Shown: positions 33,506-44,763 of the stretch, piece after piece
How the letters are laid out: the number at the start of each line of letters is the position of its first letter
Position numbering within the stretch: the first letter of the stretch is position 1
Origin: an uncultured Alphaproteobacteria bacterium
GTDB taxonomy: Bacteria; Pseudomonadota; Alphaproteobacteria; HIMB59
Length of the DNA: 44,763 nucleotides
NCBI GenBank assembly: GCA_902522585.1
Contig: CABYWI010000004.1
Coordinates: forward strand, 1 to 44,763
Reading direction: 5' to 3'
Position numbers and translations under genes: made by a program
Notes under the pieces: generated by a model
Database searches by the model: none
The model's input: only the letters and a program-made list of their open reading frames with translations
Told to the model about the DNA's origin: nothing

Positions 33506-36244
33506 ATGGAAACAAATAACGCAGAAAACATAGAGAATTCAACTAAAAATACAGTCGTCAATAAACAAAACGAAGAGATAAATCTGCTGAGTTTAAGTGT
33601 TGTAAGACGTGATGGCTCAATTACCCCTTTTAAATCAGATAAAATCGCCAACGCTATTAGAAAAGCATTCCTTGCTCAAACTGATATTCGTGACAATGGC
33701 AAAATTGATCAAACAATTAATGATATTACCGAAACGGTAACTGGCGCCTTAACTAGACGTATCGCTAACGGCGATATGATTCACATTGAGGATATCCAAG
33801 ATCAAGTGGAATTGGCTTTAATGCGTGGTGAACATCATAAAGTAGCTAGAGCCTATGTGCTTTACCGTGAACAGCGTGCTAAACAACGATACAAGACAGC
33901 CAAACTAAACGAACAAGTTGGTGCCAAAGTTTCAACAATGGCAGTCACCAAAAGAGATGGCAACAAAGAAGATATTTCTTTAGAAAAAATTACAAATCGA
34001 ATTTCCGTTCTGTCTAATGGGTTAGAGATTGATCCCATTACCATCGCTCAAAAAGCAATCCAAGGTTTGTATGATGGTATTACTACAAATGAAATTGATA
34101 CATATTTAGCAGAAACTGCTGCCGCTTTAACAGTGGAACATCCGGACTACTCTTATTTAGCCGGTCGAATTAAAGCCAACGCCCTTCATAAAGAAACACC
34201 CGGCTTTGTCATTGCGACTAAAAACTTATTTGAAGATGGTCTTCTACGTGAAGAGTACCATCAAAAAGTTATAGCCAACGCAGAAGAGATTGAAAAAATT
34301 ATCGACTACGATCGCGATTACCTCTTTGATTATTTTGCTCTAACTACATTGTTTAGAGCCTACCTCTTACAATTTAATAGTAAAGTCATTGAGCGCCCAC
34401 AAGACCTATGGATGCGCGTCGCGCTATGTGTATCTGGAGATAAATTTGATTTCTATCAGGTAAAAAAAACATACGATAGTCTCTCTCAAGGCCTCTACAC
34501 TCACGCCACTCCTACACTCTTTAACAGTGGTTTAAAAATGCAACAACTCTCTTCTTGTTTTTTGATTGGAATGGAAGATGACTCCATCGAGGGTATTTTT
34601 AATACAGTCAAAGATTGTGCGCTTATCTCGAAGACAGCTGGTGGTATTGGTCTACATGCTCATAATGTGCGAGGAGGCGGTAGTCGCATCAAATCTACTA
34701 ATGGAAAATCTAATGGTCTTATTCCTTTCTTGAAAATTTTTAATGAAACCGCTCGATCTGTTGATCAAGGAGGCGGTAAAAGAAAGGGTTCTTTTGCAGT
34801 CTATTTAGAACCTTGGCATGCTGATATTGAGGCCTTTTTAGAACTTCGTAAAAATACAGGCGCTGAGGAATTCCGCGCCAGAGATCTATTTTATGCTTTG
34901 TGGATCCCTGATTTATTCATGCAACGTGTAGAAGAGGATGGTGAGTGGACACTAATGAGTGAACATGAGTGTCCAGGTTTATCTAATACTTATGGCTCTA
35001 AGTTTGTGGAGCTATACACCAAATATGAAAAAGAAATACCTGATCTGAAAAAAGTTAAAGCACGATCGCTCATGTCAAAGATTATTGAAGCTCAAATTGA
35101 AACAGGCCAGCCTTATATGCTATACAAAGACTCAATTAATAATAAGTCTAACCAAAAAAATATTGGTGTGATTAAGTCTTCCAATTTATGTGCGGAGATC
35201 GTCGAGTATTCTGAAAAAGATGAGACTGCTGTTTGTAATCTAGCGTCTATTGCTCTTCCTAAATTTGTGACTGATGAAGGCAAATATGATTATCAAGATC
35301 TTTATCAGGTAGCAAAGTTGGCCACCAAGAACTTAGATCAAGTCATTGATATTAATTTCTATCCAACTGACAAAACAGAAAATTCTAACAGTCGTCATCG
35401 TCCTATTGGTTTAGGTATTCAAGGATTAGCAGATGTATATTTTAAGATGAATATCCCTTATGATTCTGTTCAAGCCCAAATCATCAACAAACAAATTTTT
35501 GAGACTATTTATTTTGGTGCACTCGAAGCATCTATGGAACTAGCAGCAGACAAAGGTGCTTATTCCACTTTCCAAGGCTCACCTTTATCTCAAGGACAAT
35601 TCCAATTTGATCTTTGGGATGTAAAACCTTCGAACATGTGGGACTGGAAAGGTTTAATGGAAAAAATTCAAAAGCATGGTGTTCGTAACTCATTGACCAC
35701 TGCTTGCATGCCTACTGCTTCTACTGGAATTATCTTGGGTAATACCGAAACATTCCAAGTCCAAACATCTAACATTTATAAAAGACAAACTCTTTCAGGT
35801 GAATTTTTATTAGTTAATCGATACCTAGTTAAAGAACTGATGAAACGAGATCTTTGGAGTAAAGAGTTAAGGGATCAAATTATTTTAGAGAATGGATCTG
35901 TTCAAAATATTGAAGGTTTCCCTGAAGATTTGAAAGAAACCTACAAAACAGTTTGGGAGACATCGCAAAAAACAGTTATTGATATGGCTGCAGATCGTGC
36001 TCCATTTATCGACCAAACCCAGTCAATGAATTTATGGCTAGCAACTCCGACATTTGGAAAAGTGAATTCTATGCATATGTATGCTTGGAAGAAAGGCCTT
36101 AAAACTGGGATGTATTACTTACGTAGTCGCTCTGCCGTTGATGCAGTCAAAGTCACTGTTTCATCGGAGAAAAAAGCAAAAGAATCATATGTAAAAGAGG
36201 CACAATCAAACGAACCTGAAGATTGTTTAACTTGTAGTGCCTAA
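33506..36244 (+). CDS. nrdA: Ribonucleoside-diphosphate reductase class I, alpha subunit
   Basis: 912-aa catalytic subunit making dNDPs. Two ATP-cone domains precede the barrel: the first around residues 25-120 ('VVRRDGSITPFKSDKIANAI'), the second around 140-225 ('VTKRDGNKEDISLEKI'). Two cones are common in alphaproteobacterial NrdA and mediate allosteric control by ATP/dATP. Active-site segments are 'LSSCFLIGMEDDS', 'SSNLCAEIVEY' and 'AVCNLASIALP'. The C-terminal redox pair is 'DCLTCSA'. The ATG at 33506 is preferred; a TTG at 33494 would add four residues. NrdB, a glutaredoxin and a DUF924 gene follow. Confidence 0.96.
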   Translation: METNNAENIENSTKNTVVNKQNEEINLLSLSVVRRDGSITPFKSDKIANAIRKAFLAQTDIRDNGKIDQTINDITETVTGALTRRIANGDMIHIEDIQDQVELALMRGEHHKVARAYVLYREQRAKQRYKTAKLNEQVGAKVSTMAVTKRDGNKEDISLEKITNRISVLSNGLEIDPITIAQKAIQGLYDGITTNEIDTYLAETAAALTVEHPDYSYLAGRIKANALHKETPGFVIATKNLFEDGLLREEYHQKVIANAEEIEKIIDYDRDYLFDYFALTTLFRAYLLQFNSKVIERPQDLWMRVALCVSGDKFDFYQVKKTYDSLSQGLYTHATPTLFNSGLKMQQLSSCFLIGMEDDSIEGIFNTVKDCALISKTAGGIGLHAHNVRGGGSRIKSTNGKSNGLIPFLKIFNETARSVDQGGGKRKGSFAVYLEPWHADIEAFLELRKNTGAEEFRARDLFYALWIPDLFMQRVEEDGEWTLMSEHECPGLSNTYGSKFVELYTKYEKEIPDLKKVKARSLMSKIIEAQIETGQPYMLYKDSINNKSNQKNIGVIKSSNLCAEIVEYSEKDETAVCNLASIALPKFVTDEGKYDYQDLYQVAKLATKNLDQVIDINFYPTDKTENSNSRHRPIGLGIQGLADVYFKMNIPYDSVQAQIINKQIFETIYFGALEASMELAADKGAYSTFQGSPLSQGQFQFDLWDVKPSNMWDWKGLMEKIQKHGVRNSLTTACMPTASTGIILGNTETFQVQTSNIYKRQTLSGEFLLVNRYLVKELMKRDLWSKELRDQIILENGSVQNIEGFPEDLKETYKTVWETSQKTVIDMAADRAPFIDQTQSMNLWLATPTFGKVNSMHMYAWKKGLKTGMYYLRSRSAVDAVKVTVSSEKKAKESYVKEAQSNEPEDCLTCSA

Positions 36245-36277
36245 AAAAATTAATCAAATTATACTAAGGAGCCAATT

Positions 36278-37267
36278 ATGATATCAAAAGGATGTAAATC
36301 TATTTTTCCAATTCAACACCAAGAGATCTGGGATCGTTATAAACAACACGTACAAGCGTTCTGGACACCCGAAGAGGTTTCTCTTCAGGACGATCTTCGT
36401 GATCTCAAAACCCTTAACGAAGGTGAAAAGCACTTTATTAAACACGTTCTCGCATTCTTTGCTAACTCTGAAGCCATGATCAATGAGAACTTAGCTTCTC
36501 GTTTCTATAATGAAATTTTAATCCCTGAGTCTCGACTCTTTATCACCATGCAGATGCTCAATGAATCTATTCACGCAGAAATGTATGGTCTTCAAATCGA
36601 AGCATATGTCGAAGACCCTGCTGAAAAAGATAAATTATTTTCTGCCATTCAAAATGTTCCCTGTATTAATAAAAAAGCACAGTGGGTTTCCAAATGGCTT
36701 AACGGTAAACAAAATCTTCTAACTCGACTGATTGCTTTTGGGCTAGTAGAAGGATTATTTTTTGCTGGCTCATTCTGTGCTATTTACTACTTCAGAAAAA
36801 GAGGTCTACTTCCAGGTCTGGCATTATCAAATGACTGGATTGCAAGAGATGAGGGAATGCACTTTAGCTTCTCCGCTTTGATGTTTAAAACATTAAGCTC
36901 AAAATTTAATAATGGAACTCTCTCAGACGAAGATATTAAATCAATGGATTTAATTCCTAATTTAGTTTCTCAATCAGACTTTGAAGAGATTGTCAGAGAG
37001 GCAGTAGAATTTGAAAAAGAATTTGTCACTGATGCACTTCCCGTTGATCTCATTGGAATGAACAAAGAGATGATGTGTATGTACATTGAAGCCGTCTCTG
37101 ATCGTATTGCCGATCTTTTTGGTTTTGAACATGTCTATGGCACAGAAAATCCATTTGATTTTATGAGAGCACTTGATGTTCAAAACGTCACTAACTTTTT
37201 TGAAAAGCGTGTATCGGAGTATCAGCGACCAACCGATCGCTCACTCTCCTTTGACGAGTCATTTTAG
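36278..37267 (+). CDS. nrdB: Ribonucleoside-diphosphate reductase class I, beta subunit
   Basis: 329-aa radical-generating subunit. Metal ligands appear as E65 ('NSEAMINENL'), E96 and H99 ('NESIHAEMY'), E158 ('VEGLFFAGSF'), E192 and H195 ('RDEGMHFSF'). The radical tyrosine is Y103. The first ligand is Glu where E. coli and mouse have Asp; Glu at this place is known from Mn/Fe (class Ic) proteins such as that of Chlamydia, which however lack the Tyr. The metal cofactor is therefore uncertain. AGGAG precedes the ATG. Stop TAG abuts the GTG of the glutaredoxin gene. Confidence 0.95.
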   Translation: MISKGCKSIFPIQHQEIWDRYKQHVQAFWTPEEVSLQDDLRDLKTLNEGEKHFIKHVLAFFANSEAMINENLASRFYNEILIPESRLFITMQMLNESIHAEMYGLQIEAYVEDPAEKDKLFSAIQNVPCINKKAQWVSKWLNGKQNLLTRLIAFGLVEGLFFAGSFCAIYYFRKRGLLPGLALSNDWIARDEGMHFSFSALMFKTLSSKFNNGTLSDEDIKSMDLIPNLVSQSDFEEIVREAVEFEKEFVTDALPVDLIGMNKEMMCMYIEAVSDRIADLFGFEHVYGTENPFDFMRALDVQNVTNFFEKRVSEYQRPTDRSLSFDESF

Positions 37268-37507
37268 GTGGACGCTACAATCTACACGAAAGAAAATTGT
37301 GTTTTTTGTACAAGAGCCAAAACCTTATTAGAGCCTTATAATCCAAAAATTTTAAAACTGGATGAAGACTTTAATCGAGAACAATTCTTTGATGTATTTC
37401 CAACAGCTAAAACCTTCCCTCAAATCATTATTAATGGAGAGAAAATTGGTGGTTTTACTGAATTAGAGCAGTGGATGGCTTTTAATAAACCTGACGATAG
37501 CTTTTAG
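37268..37507 (+). CDS. Glutaredoxin
   Basis: 79-aa thioredoxin-fold protein with the dithiol site 'CVFC' (residues 11-14), cis-Pro in 'TFPQIIINGEKIGG' and the glutathione-type 'GGFTEL'. Placed directly behind nrdB, it is the likely electron donor for the reductase. The start is GTG at 37268, which follows the nrdB stop with no gap. Its own stop overlaps the next GTG by one base. Confidence 0.92.
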   Translation: MDATIYTKENCVFCTRAKTLLEPYNPKILKLDEDFNREQFFDVFPTAKTFPQIIINGEKIGGFTELEQWMAFNKPDDSF

Positions 37508-38070
37508 TGTCACTACAAAAATACCAAGAGGTACTTGATTTCTGGTTCAAAGAGTCTAGTCCCAAAGATCATTGGGCTAAAAATGATGAATACGATCAAA
37601 AAATAAGAGATCGGTTTTTAGGAGATGTCGAGAAAGCAATCAAGAATGAATATGATGGTTGGCAAGATGAAGCTAAAAGTAGTCTAGCCCTAATAATTCT
37701 TCTTGATCAATTTTCGAGAAACTTATTTCGCAACGACTCCAAATCTTACTCTCAAGACACCAAAGCAAGACTCCTGGTGACTGAGGGAGTTGATCGACAA
37801 TATTTAGATGAACTTGATACATCTGAAAAATTTTTCTATCTACTTCCCTTAATTCATAGTGAAGATTTGCAAGATCATATTTATCTTCATCAATTAGGTG
37901 AGGTTTTTTTAAAAGATAATCCTAATTATGAGCATATTCAAAAATCATGGAATGATCATACAGTGGTGATCAAAAAGTTTGGAAGATACCCTCATCGAAA
38001 TGAAATTCTCAATCGAAAATCGACACCAGAGGAAATTGAATTTCTTAAAGAGCCTAATTCTTCTTGGTAA
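37507..38070 (+). CDS. DUF924 family protein
   Basis: 187-aa soluble, all-helical protein of the DUF924 family, recognised by 'VLDFWFKES' at the N-terminus and 'ILLDQFSRNLFRNDS' in the middle, followed by 'FFYLLPLIHSEDLQDH'. No biochemical function is established for the family as far as I know. The GTG start overlaps the glutaredoxin stop (TAGTG), so it is co-translated with the ribonucleotide reductase operon. That coupling is the only functional hint. Confidence 0.9.
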   Translation: MSLQKYQEVLDFWFKESSPKDHWAKNDEYDQKIRDRFLGDVEKAIKNEYDGWQDEAKSSLALIILLDQFSRNLFRNDSKSYSQDTKARLLVTEGVDRQYLDELDTSEKFFYLLPLIHSEDLQDHIYLHQLGEVFLKDNPNYEHIQKSWNDHTVVIKKFGRYPHRNEILNRKSTPEEIEFLKEPNSSW

Positions 38071-38074
38071 CAAC

Positions 38075-38096
38075 TAGTATTAAGTAATTAATACTA
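38075..38096. terminator. Inverted repeat between convergent DUF924 and polA genes
   Basis: TAGTATTAA and TTAATACTA form a 9-bp perfect stem with a GTAA loop. It overlaps the polA stop codon. No U-run follows on either strand and the stem is AT-rich, so it is at best a weak bidirectional terminator. Confidence 0.4.
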
Positions 38097-40772
38097 ATGG
38101 GCCTGTCCCCAATTTGATCCACCTCCAAAATCAACTTTAATAGGAGTATTAAAAGATTTATATTTTTGATGTGAAGTTTCCATCAATTTTGCAATTTTAG
38201 GAATAAGATCTTTTTCTTTTTCATGTATTTCAAATAGAAGTTCATCGTGAACTTGAGAGGTCATTTTAGATTTACATTTATTTTGTTGTAAATAATCTTG
38301 AATATCGAGCATTGCTATTTTGATTAACTCAGACGCAGTGCCTTGAATAGGAGCATTAATAGCCTGTCGTTCTGCAAAAGATCTAAGCATAAAGTTTTTA
38401 GCATTGATATCTTTAATATGAGATTTTCTTCCAAAAAGGTTTTCTACGTATCCTAATTTTTTTGCCTTATCGACGGTGGATTTCATAAAGTCATTGATGT
38501 TAGGAAATTTTTGAAAATAATTATCGATAAATAACTTCGCTTCAGCATTACTGACTCCTAATTGTTTTGCAAGACCATACTGGCTTATACCATAGATAAT
38601 TCCAAAATTAATTATTTTGGCCATTCGGCGATCATTATCATTGATTTTCTTTTTATTGAAGACTAGCTGTCCGGTACTTTGGTGAATGTCTTGGTCTTCT
38701 TGAAATGCTTTTAATAAATTAGGATCCTCACAAGCCTCACAAAGAACTCGAAGCTCAATTTGAGAATAATCAAAACTGTATAATTCATTGTCTTTTTCAG
38801 CAATAAAAGCAGTTCTGATCTTCTTTCCTATATCTGTTCTAATGGGAATATTTTGAAGATTAGGCTCGGAGGAGCTTAATCGTCCAGTGATCGTGGCAGC
38901 GATATTAAAAGTGCTATGAACTCGATCATTATTATCAGCGTGTTCAGCCAGAGATGAAGTGTAGGTCGAGACAAGTTTGGAGTACTGTCGCCACTGTAAA
39001 ATATGAGAGGCGATTTCAACGCCCTCAGACTCTAATTGTTCAAGTACTTTGACATTGGTCTGAAAATCTCCTGCTTTTGTTTTTTTGGTCACTTTGACTT
39101 CGAGTTTTTTAAATATTTCAGTTAATTGCTTTGGCGAGCCAATATTAAATTCCTCTCCTGAAATTTTGAAAATCTTTTTTTCGATATTTTCGATTTCTTT
39201 ATTTAGGTCTTTTTCTAGCTTCGTTAAAAATTTTAAATCAATTTTACATCCATTGCTTTCTACTTCTTGGAGAACTAAGCTAAGTTTTTTATCGATATCA
39301 TAATATATCCAACTATCAGAAGCTTCTGAAATTTGTAATTGAAGGGCTTCATATAATTTATGAGTCGCATAAGCATCATGTGCAGCATAGTTAGTGGCAG
39401 CTTGCAAAGGTACTTCAGAGAAATCTTTATAATTTCTTTTAGACTCATTTTTAATGACATCTTTAAATTTTTCTTTTTCCTCACCAAAGTAATAGTAGTA
39501 CAAATCCTCTAAATTATGTTTGGTCAGACCATTGTTAATAAAAAAAGACATTAACAATGTATCTTGAAATGAAACTGTATTTACATGAAAGCGTTTTAAA
39601 ATAACACTATCGTATTTAGCATTATGAAAAATTTTTAAAATTGAAGGGTCTTCACATAAAATGTTGAGTTCTTTTAAAATTTTTGTTTGATCTTTAGAGG
39701 ACATTTCATTTTCAGGAGATTTAAAAGGAATATAATTCGCCTTATCTGTATTTGATAAGGATATGCCAATAATATTTGCCTGATTAACATCGAGACTGTC
39801 TGTTTCGAGATCTATCGCGAGTGTTCTTTCTGATTTAAGGCTTTGTAGATATTCTATGATCTCTGGTGTATTAATGAGTGATTTAAATTCTATGTCTTTT
39901 TTTGCAGAATGAGGTTTTGTTTCATTAGCACTAGTTCTGATGAGCGATTTAAATTCATATTTTTTAAAAAAATCATTTAACTTTGGAGAGTCATCAAAGT
40001 CTTTTAATTTTTCTATTTGAATGGGCAGTTCAAGGTCATTTTTTAGGATGACCAACTGATAGCTAATTTTAGCTGACTCCTCATGGTCATGAATGAGATT
40101 TTTAATACGAACATTAGAGATTTGATCTTTTTTTTCTAAAAGTTCTTCAAAAGTACCGAATTCATTAATTAATTTTGCAGCTGTTTTAGGTCCGATTCCA
40201 GGAACACCTGGGATATTATCAACACTATCTCCAATCAGTGCTTGAACATCAGTGATTTTATCAGGACCGACGCCAAACTTATCCATGACTTTGGCTTTAT
40301 CAATTTCTACATTTTTCATGGGGTCCATAATGCGGGTATTGGCAGAAAGAAGTTGGAATAAATCTTTATCCGAACTAAAGACAGTTGTTGGAATTTTATT
40401 TTCTTCACCGTAGCGAACATAACTGGCAATAATATCGTCAGCCTCAAAATCTTTTTTCTCAATAACGTCTAAACCAAAAGCATCAATCGCTTCACGAATA
40501 ATTCCAAATTGAGGAATAAGATCCTCTGGAGCTTCACTGCGATTGGCTTTGTATTCAGAATAGAGAGTATTGCGGAAAGTATTTTTACCCGCATCTAGAA
40601 TAATTAAAATTTTATCATTAGGATGTTCATCAATCAGACGTAACATCATGTTACAAAAACCATAAACAGCGTTGGTAGGAATGCCTTTGGAATTATTCAT
40701 AGGGGGGAGCGCATAATATGCTCTGAAAATATAACCTGAACCGTCCACAAGAATTAATCGTGACTCAGACAT
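38094..40772 (-). CDS. polA: DNA polymerase I
   Basis: 892-aa repair and replication polymerase with all three domains. The N-terminal 5'-3' exonuclease covers about residues 1-280 ('LILVDGSGYIFRAYYALPP', 'GDSVDNIPGVPGIGPKTAAK'). The 3'-5' exonuclease keeps its acidic residues in 'AIDLETDSLD', 'HNAKYDS' and 'YAAHDAYATH', so proofreading appears intact. The polymerase domain has motif A 'DYSQIELRVL', motif B 'RRMAKIINFGIIYG' and motif C 'QVHDELLFE'. It is 32 nt downstream of regA on the same strand. Confidence 0.96.
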   Translation of the reverse strand: MSESRLILVDGSGYIFRAYYALPPMNNSKGIPTNAVYGFCNMMLRLIDEHPNDKILIILDAGKNTFRNTLYSEYKANRSEAPEDLIPQFGIIREAIDAFGLDVIEKKDFEADDIIASYVRYGEENKIPTTVFSSDKDLFQLLSANTRIMDPMKNVEIDKAKVMDKFGVGPDKITDVQALIGDSVDNIPGVPGIGPKTAAKLINEFGTFEELLEKKDQISNVRIKNLIHDHEESAKISYQLVILKNDLELPIQIEKLKDFDDSPKLNDFFKKYEFKSLIRTSANETKPHSAKKDIEFKSLINTPEIIEYLQSLKSERTLAIDLETDSLDVNQANIIGISLSNTDKANYIPFKSPENEMSSKDQTKILKELNILCEDPSILKIFHNAKYDSVILKRFHVNTVSFQDTLLMSFFINNGLTKHNLEDLYYYYFGEEKEKFKDVIKNESKRNYKDFSEVPLQAATNYAAHDAYATHKLYEALQLQISEASDSWIYYDIDKKLSLVLQEVESNGCKIDLKFLTKLEKDLNKEIENIEKKIFKISGEEFNIGSPKQLTEIFKKLEVKVTKKTKAGDFQTNVKVLEQLESEGVEIASHILQWRQYSKLVSTYTSSLAEHADNNDRVHSTFNIAATITGRLSSSEPNLQNIPIRTDIGKKIRTAFIAEKDNELYSFDYSQIELRVLCEACEDPNLLKAFQEDQDIHQSTGQLVFNKKKINDNDRRMAKIINFGIIYGISQYGLAKQLGVSNAEAKLFIDNYFQKFPNINDFMKSTVDKAKKLGYVENLFGRKSHIKDINAKNFMLRSFAERQAINAPIQGTASELIKIAMLDIQDYLQQNKCKSKMTSQVHDELLFEIHEKEKDLIPKIAKLMETSHQKYKSFNTPIKVDFGGGSNWGQAH

Positions 40773-40804
40773 CTAGATAAGATAGCAGAGAATAAAAGGA
40801 GATA

Positions 40805-41362
40805 CTATTCTTTAGGAGCGTGTTTATTTAAAATTCGCTGTAAAGTTCTTCTGTGCATTTTTAATCTTCTTGCTGTTTCAGAGACATTACGATTACACTG
40901 AGTAAAAACTCTTTGAATATGTTCCCAACGAATTCGATCAGCGGACATTGGATTTTCCGGTGGTGGTGGAAGGGAAGAAGCCGTAGAGGACATTAATGAT
41001 TTTTCGATATCATCAATGTTTGCTGGCTTGGTAAGATAATCATCAGCACCCAATTTAACAGAAGATACAGCTGTTGCAATATTACCGTAGCTAGTCAGCA
41101 TTACTGTTCGACACTCAGGATTTTTTTCCTTGATGACTTTAATCACATCTAATCCAGAACCATCACCGAGACGAAGATCAACGATTGCATAGTTAAAATC
41201 ATTTTGGGTTAAAACTTCTAATGCTTCTTTTTTATTAGCGGCGGCAGTTACAACGAAATCTTTACGTTGAAAAGAGGTGGTTAAGCGCTCACGAAAAGGC
41301 TTGTCGTCTTCAATAATAAATAGTGTTTTTTCTTTTTCAGTGTTTTGTTCTAAATCTGCCAT
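40805..41362 (-). CDS. regA: Redox response regulator RegA/PrrA/ActR
   Basis: 185-aa response regulator. The receiver has acidic residues D19-D20, phosphoacceptor D62 ('AIVDLRLGDGSG') and Lys in 'YLTKPAN'. The linker is the family's proline stretch 'LPPPPENPMSADR', and the C-terminal Fis-type helix-turn-helix 'NVSETARRLKMHRRTLQRIL' is nearly invariant in RegA orthologues. It regulates energy and redox metabolism with RegB. The start overlaps the regB end by 13 nt. Confidence 0.95.
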   Translation of the reverse strand: MADLEQNTEKEKTLFIIEDDKPFRERLTTSFQRKDFVVTAAANKKEALEVLTQNDFNYAIVDLRLGDGSGLDVIKVIKEKNPECRTVMLTSYGNIATAVSSVKLGADDYLTKPANIDDIEKSLMSSTASSLPPPPENPMSADRIRWEHIQRVFTQCNRNVSETARRLKMHRRTLQRILNKHAPKE

Positions 41363-42600
41363 GTTAATATTACTTCTGCTCCATCATTATTTTGTACTGA
41401 AATTTCGCCATTTAGATTTTCAATCATTTGTTTAGTTATAAACAAGCCAAGGCCCATATTTACCCCTTTTTCAGGTCGGCTAGAATAGAATGGTTTTCCA
41501 AAATTAGCTATAAACTTCTTATCAAAACCGGGCCCATCATCACGGATTTTGATGAAATATTTCTCTTCAGTTGCTTCTGCGATTACTAAAATCTCATTAT
41601 AGGCAAAGCTGATAGCATTTTTGATAATATTGTTCATTGCAATATTAAGTTCAGGGGTAATTTGAATATTGATCGATTTTGATTTTTCATCTGAGCGATA
41701 ATCTAAATTAATAGCTCGATAGTTCCCTGAAAATTGATCACACATAGATTGAGCATAGGCGTCTAATGACATGTTACTTATCTCAGAGGAGAGTTCTTTA
41801 GACTCAGGGTTAGTAGAAAGTTCTTTTAATATGGCCTTACATCGCTCTAACTCGATTTTTAAAGTATCAATATCTTCTCGATATTTTTTCTTTAACTCTT
41901 GATCTTGATCAAAATCTCCAACAATTAAATTAATAGTGTTAAGAGGAGTTCCGAGTTCATGAACAGCGGCGGCGGCAAGCCCTCCTACTTTTAAAAGTTC
42001 TTTCTCATCTTGAAGTTGTTTGCTCGCAAGTTCATACGCAGTTTGAGTACTTTTGTAATTTAAAGAGAAGTAATACAAATAAAAAACCAAGAAAATACTA
42101 CTAATAAATAATGATATCATTATAGCAAAACTGTAATTGATATTGATATCCGGACGAACAGATAATGGGAGTTCAATATAAAAATTAAAGATCAATGCAA
42201 AGCAAATTAGAGATAAGCTTAGAATAACTAAAATTCTTTCTATCGTAAGATAAGAAGCTGCGATTGCAATGGGCGCTAAAATAATAAAGATAAAAGGGTT
42301 GGTATATCCTCCATTAAGCCCAATAAGCAATGATATTTGCAAGATATCAAAGCATAAAAAAAGAAAGATTTGTCGCTCAGATAAAATCTTATCTCCGCGA
42401 TTCAACAAGTAATACGCTAGTCCAACGCTCAAAAGAAGTAAGATTGCTATTGCCCATGATGAATAGGTTACAAATTCCGTTACATCAAAAAAATATTGTG
42501 AGACACCTAAAGTAATACTTTGTCCAATAAAGGCAATTAAACGAATAAGTAAAAAATCTGAGGAATTTACAAAAAGAAATTTATTTTTTTTCTTATTCAA
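41350..42600 (-). CDS. regB: Redox sensor histidine kinase RegB/PrrB/ActS
   Basis: 416-aa membrane kinase. About six hydrophobic segments span residues 15-180. The quinone-binding motif 'GGYTNPF' is at 97-103. The phosphoacceptor is H214 in 'AVHELGTPLNTI'. The redox-active cysteine of RegB is kept as C254 in 'LERCKAILKEL'. ATP-binding boxes follow: 'NNIIKNAISFA', 'IRDDGPGFD' and 'GLGLFITKQM'. All sensory residues are therefore present. It starts 1 nt after the gyrB stop and overlaps regA, so the three are probably co-transcribed. Confidence 0.95.
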   Translation of the reverse strand: MNKKKNKFLFVNSSDFLLIRLIAFIGQSITLGVSQYFFDVTEFVTYSSWAIAILLLLSVGLAYYLLNRGDKILSERQIFLFLCFDILQISLLIGLNGGYTNPFIFIILAPIAIAASYLTIERILVILSLSLICFALIFNFYIELPLSVRPDININYSFAIMISLFISSIFLVFYLYYFSLNYKSTQTAYELASKQLQDEKELLKVGGLAAAAVHELGTPLNTINLIVGDFDQDQELKKKYREDIDTLKIELERCKAILKELSTNPESKELSSEISNMSLDAYAQSMCDQFSGNYRAINLDYRSDEKSKSINIQITPELNIAMNNIIKNAISFAYNEILVIAEATEEKYFIKIRDDGPGFDKKFIANFGKPFYSSRPEKGVNMGLGLFITKQMIENLNGEISVQNNDGAEVILTWQI

Positions 42601-42601
42601 C

Positions 42602-44763
<2,162 letters not shown>

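Noticed and set aside
38075-38096. Strong bidirectional terminator between DUF924 and polA
   Set aside because: The stem is AT-rich and no U-run follows on either strand, so only weak evidence remains.

Overview
The window is AT-rich DNA (roughly two thirds A+T by eye) with dense, almost gapless coding and many 0-4 nt gene overlaps. This fits a streamlined marine alphaproteobacterium. RegB/RegA, a two-ATP-cone NrdA, the tsaE-amgK-murU-trxA block and a DddP-type protein all point to Alphaproteobacteria. Sugar uptake loci combined with this low G+C suggest a HIMB59/AEGEAN-169-like lineage, but that placement is inference only. No rRNA, tRNA, CRISPR array, insertion sequence or phage gene was seen.

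Region 1 (1-11361, mainly + strand) is an alpha-glucoside locus of the aglR-aglEFGAK type: permeases AglF and AglG, a GH4 glycosidase, an ABC ATPase, a GH1 beta-glucosidase, a second ABC ATPase and a GH42 beta-galactosidase. Its left end is abnormal. The divergent regulator (LacI family) and the solute-binding protein (AglE type) have exchanged halves. On the minus strand an AglE signal peptide and N-lobe run in frame into a LacI effector domain. On the plus strand a LacI helix-turn-helix runs in frame into the rest of AglE. Both junctions lie in a 28-bp imperfect inverted repeat (776-803 and 1486-1513). Re-inverting the segment between the repeats would restore a canonical aglR / aglE divergent pair. 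This is the most remarkable observation in the window.

Region 2 (11358-21896, mainly - strand) is an alpha-galactoside/galactose locus: galE, binding protein, two permeases, melA (GH4), galT and galK in one direction, followed by an iolD-like ThDP enzyme and, on the other strand, a D-2-hydroxyacid dehydrogenase. It has no ATPase gene of its own; the second ATPase of region 1 is the obvious candidate partner.

Region 3 (21897-27300) starts with a gene-less stretch holding the C-terminal remnants of two formerly divergent genes. A CDGSH iron-sulfur protein follows. Then come a ferredoxin-NADP reductase, an MDR oxidoreductase and a Rieske oxygenase in one minus-strand unit, and divergently a strong candidate for the DMSP lyase DddP.

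Region 4 (27304-44763) is core housekeeping. The minus-strand unit adoK-ahcY-metK-tsaE-amgK-murU-trxA covers the SAM cycle, tRNA t6A modification, cell-wall recycling and redox. The plus-strand ribonucleotide reductase operon nrdA-nrdB-grx-DUF924 has a promoter and an NrdR-box-like palindrome. The minus-strand genes gyrB (partial), regB, regA and polA close the window. addB/addA, usually found between murU and trxA in this group, are absent from that position.
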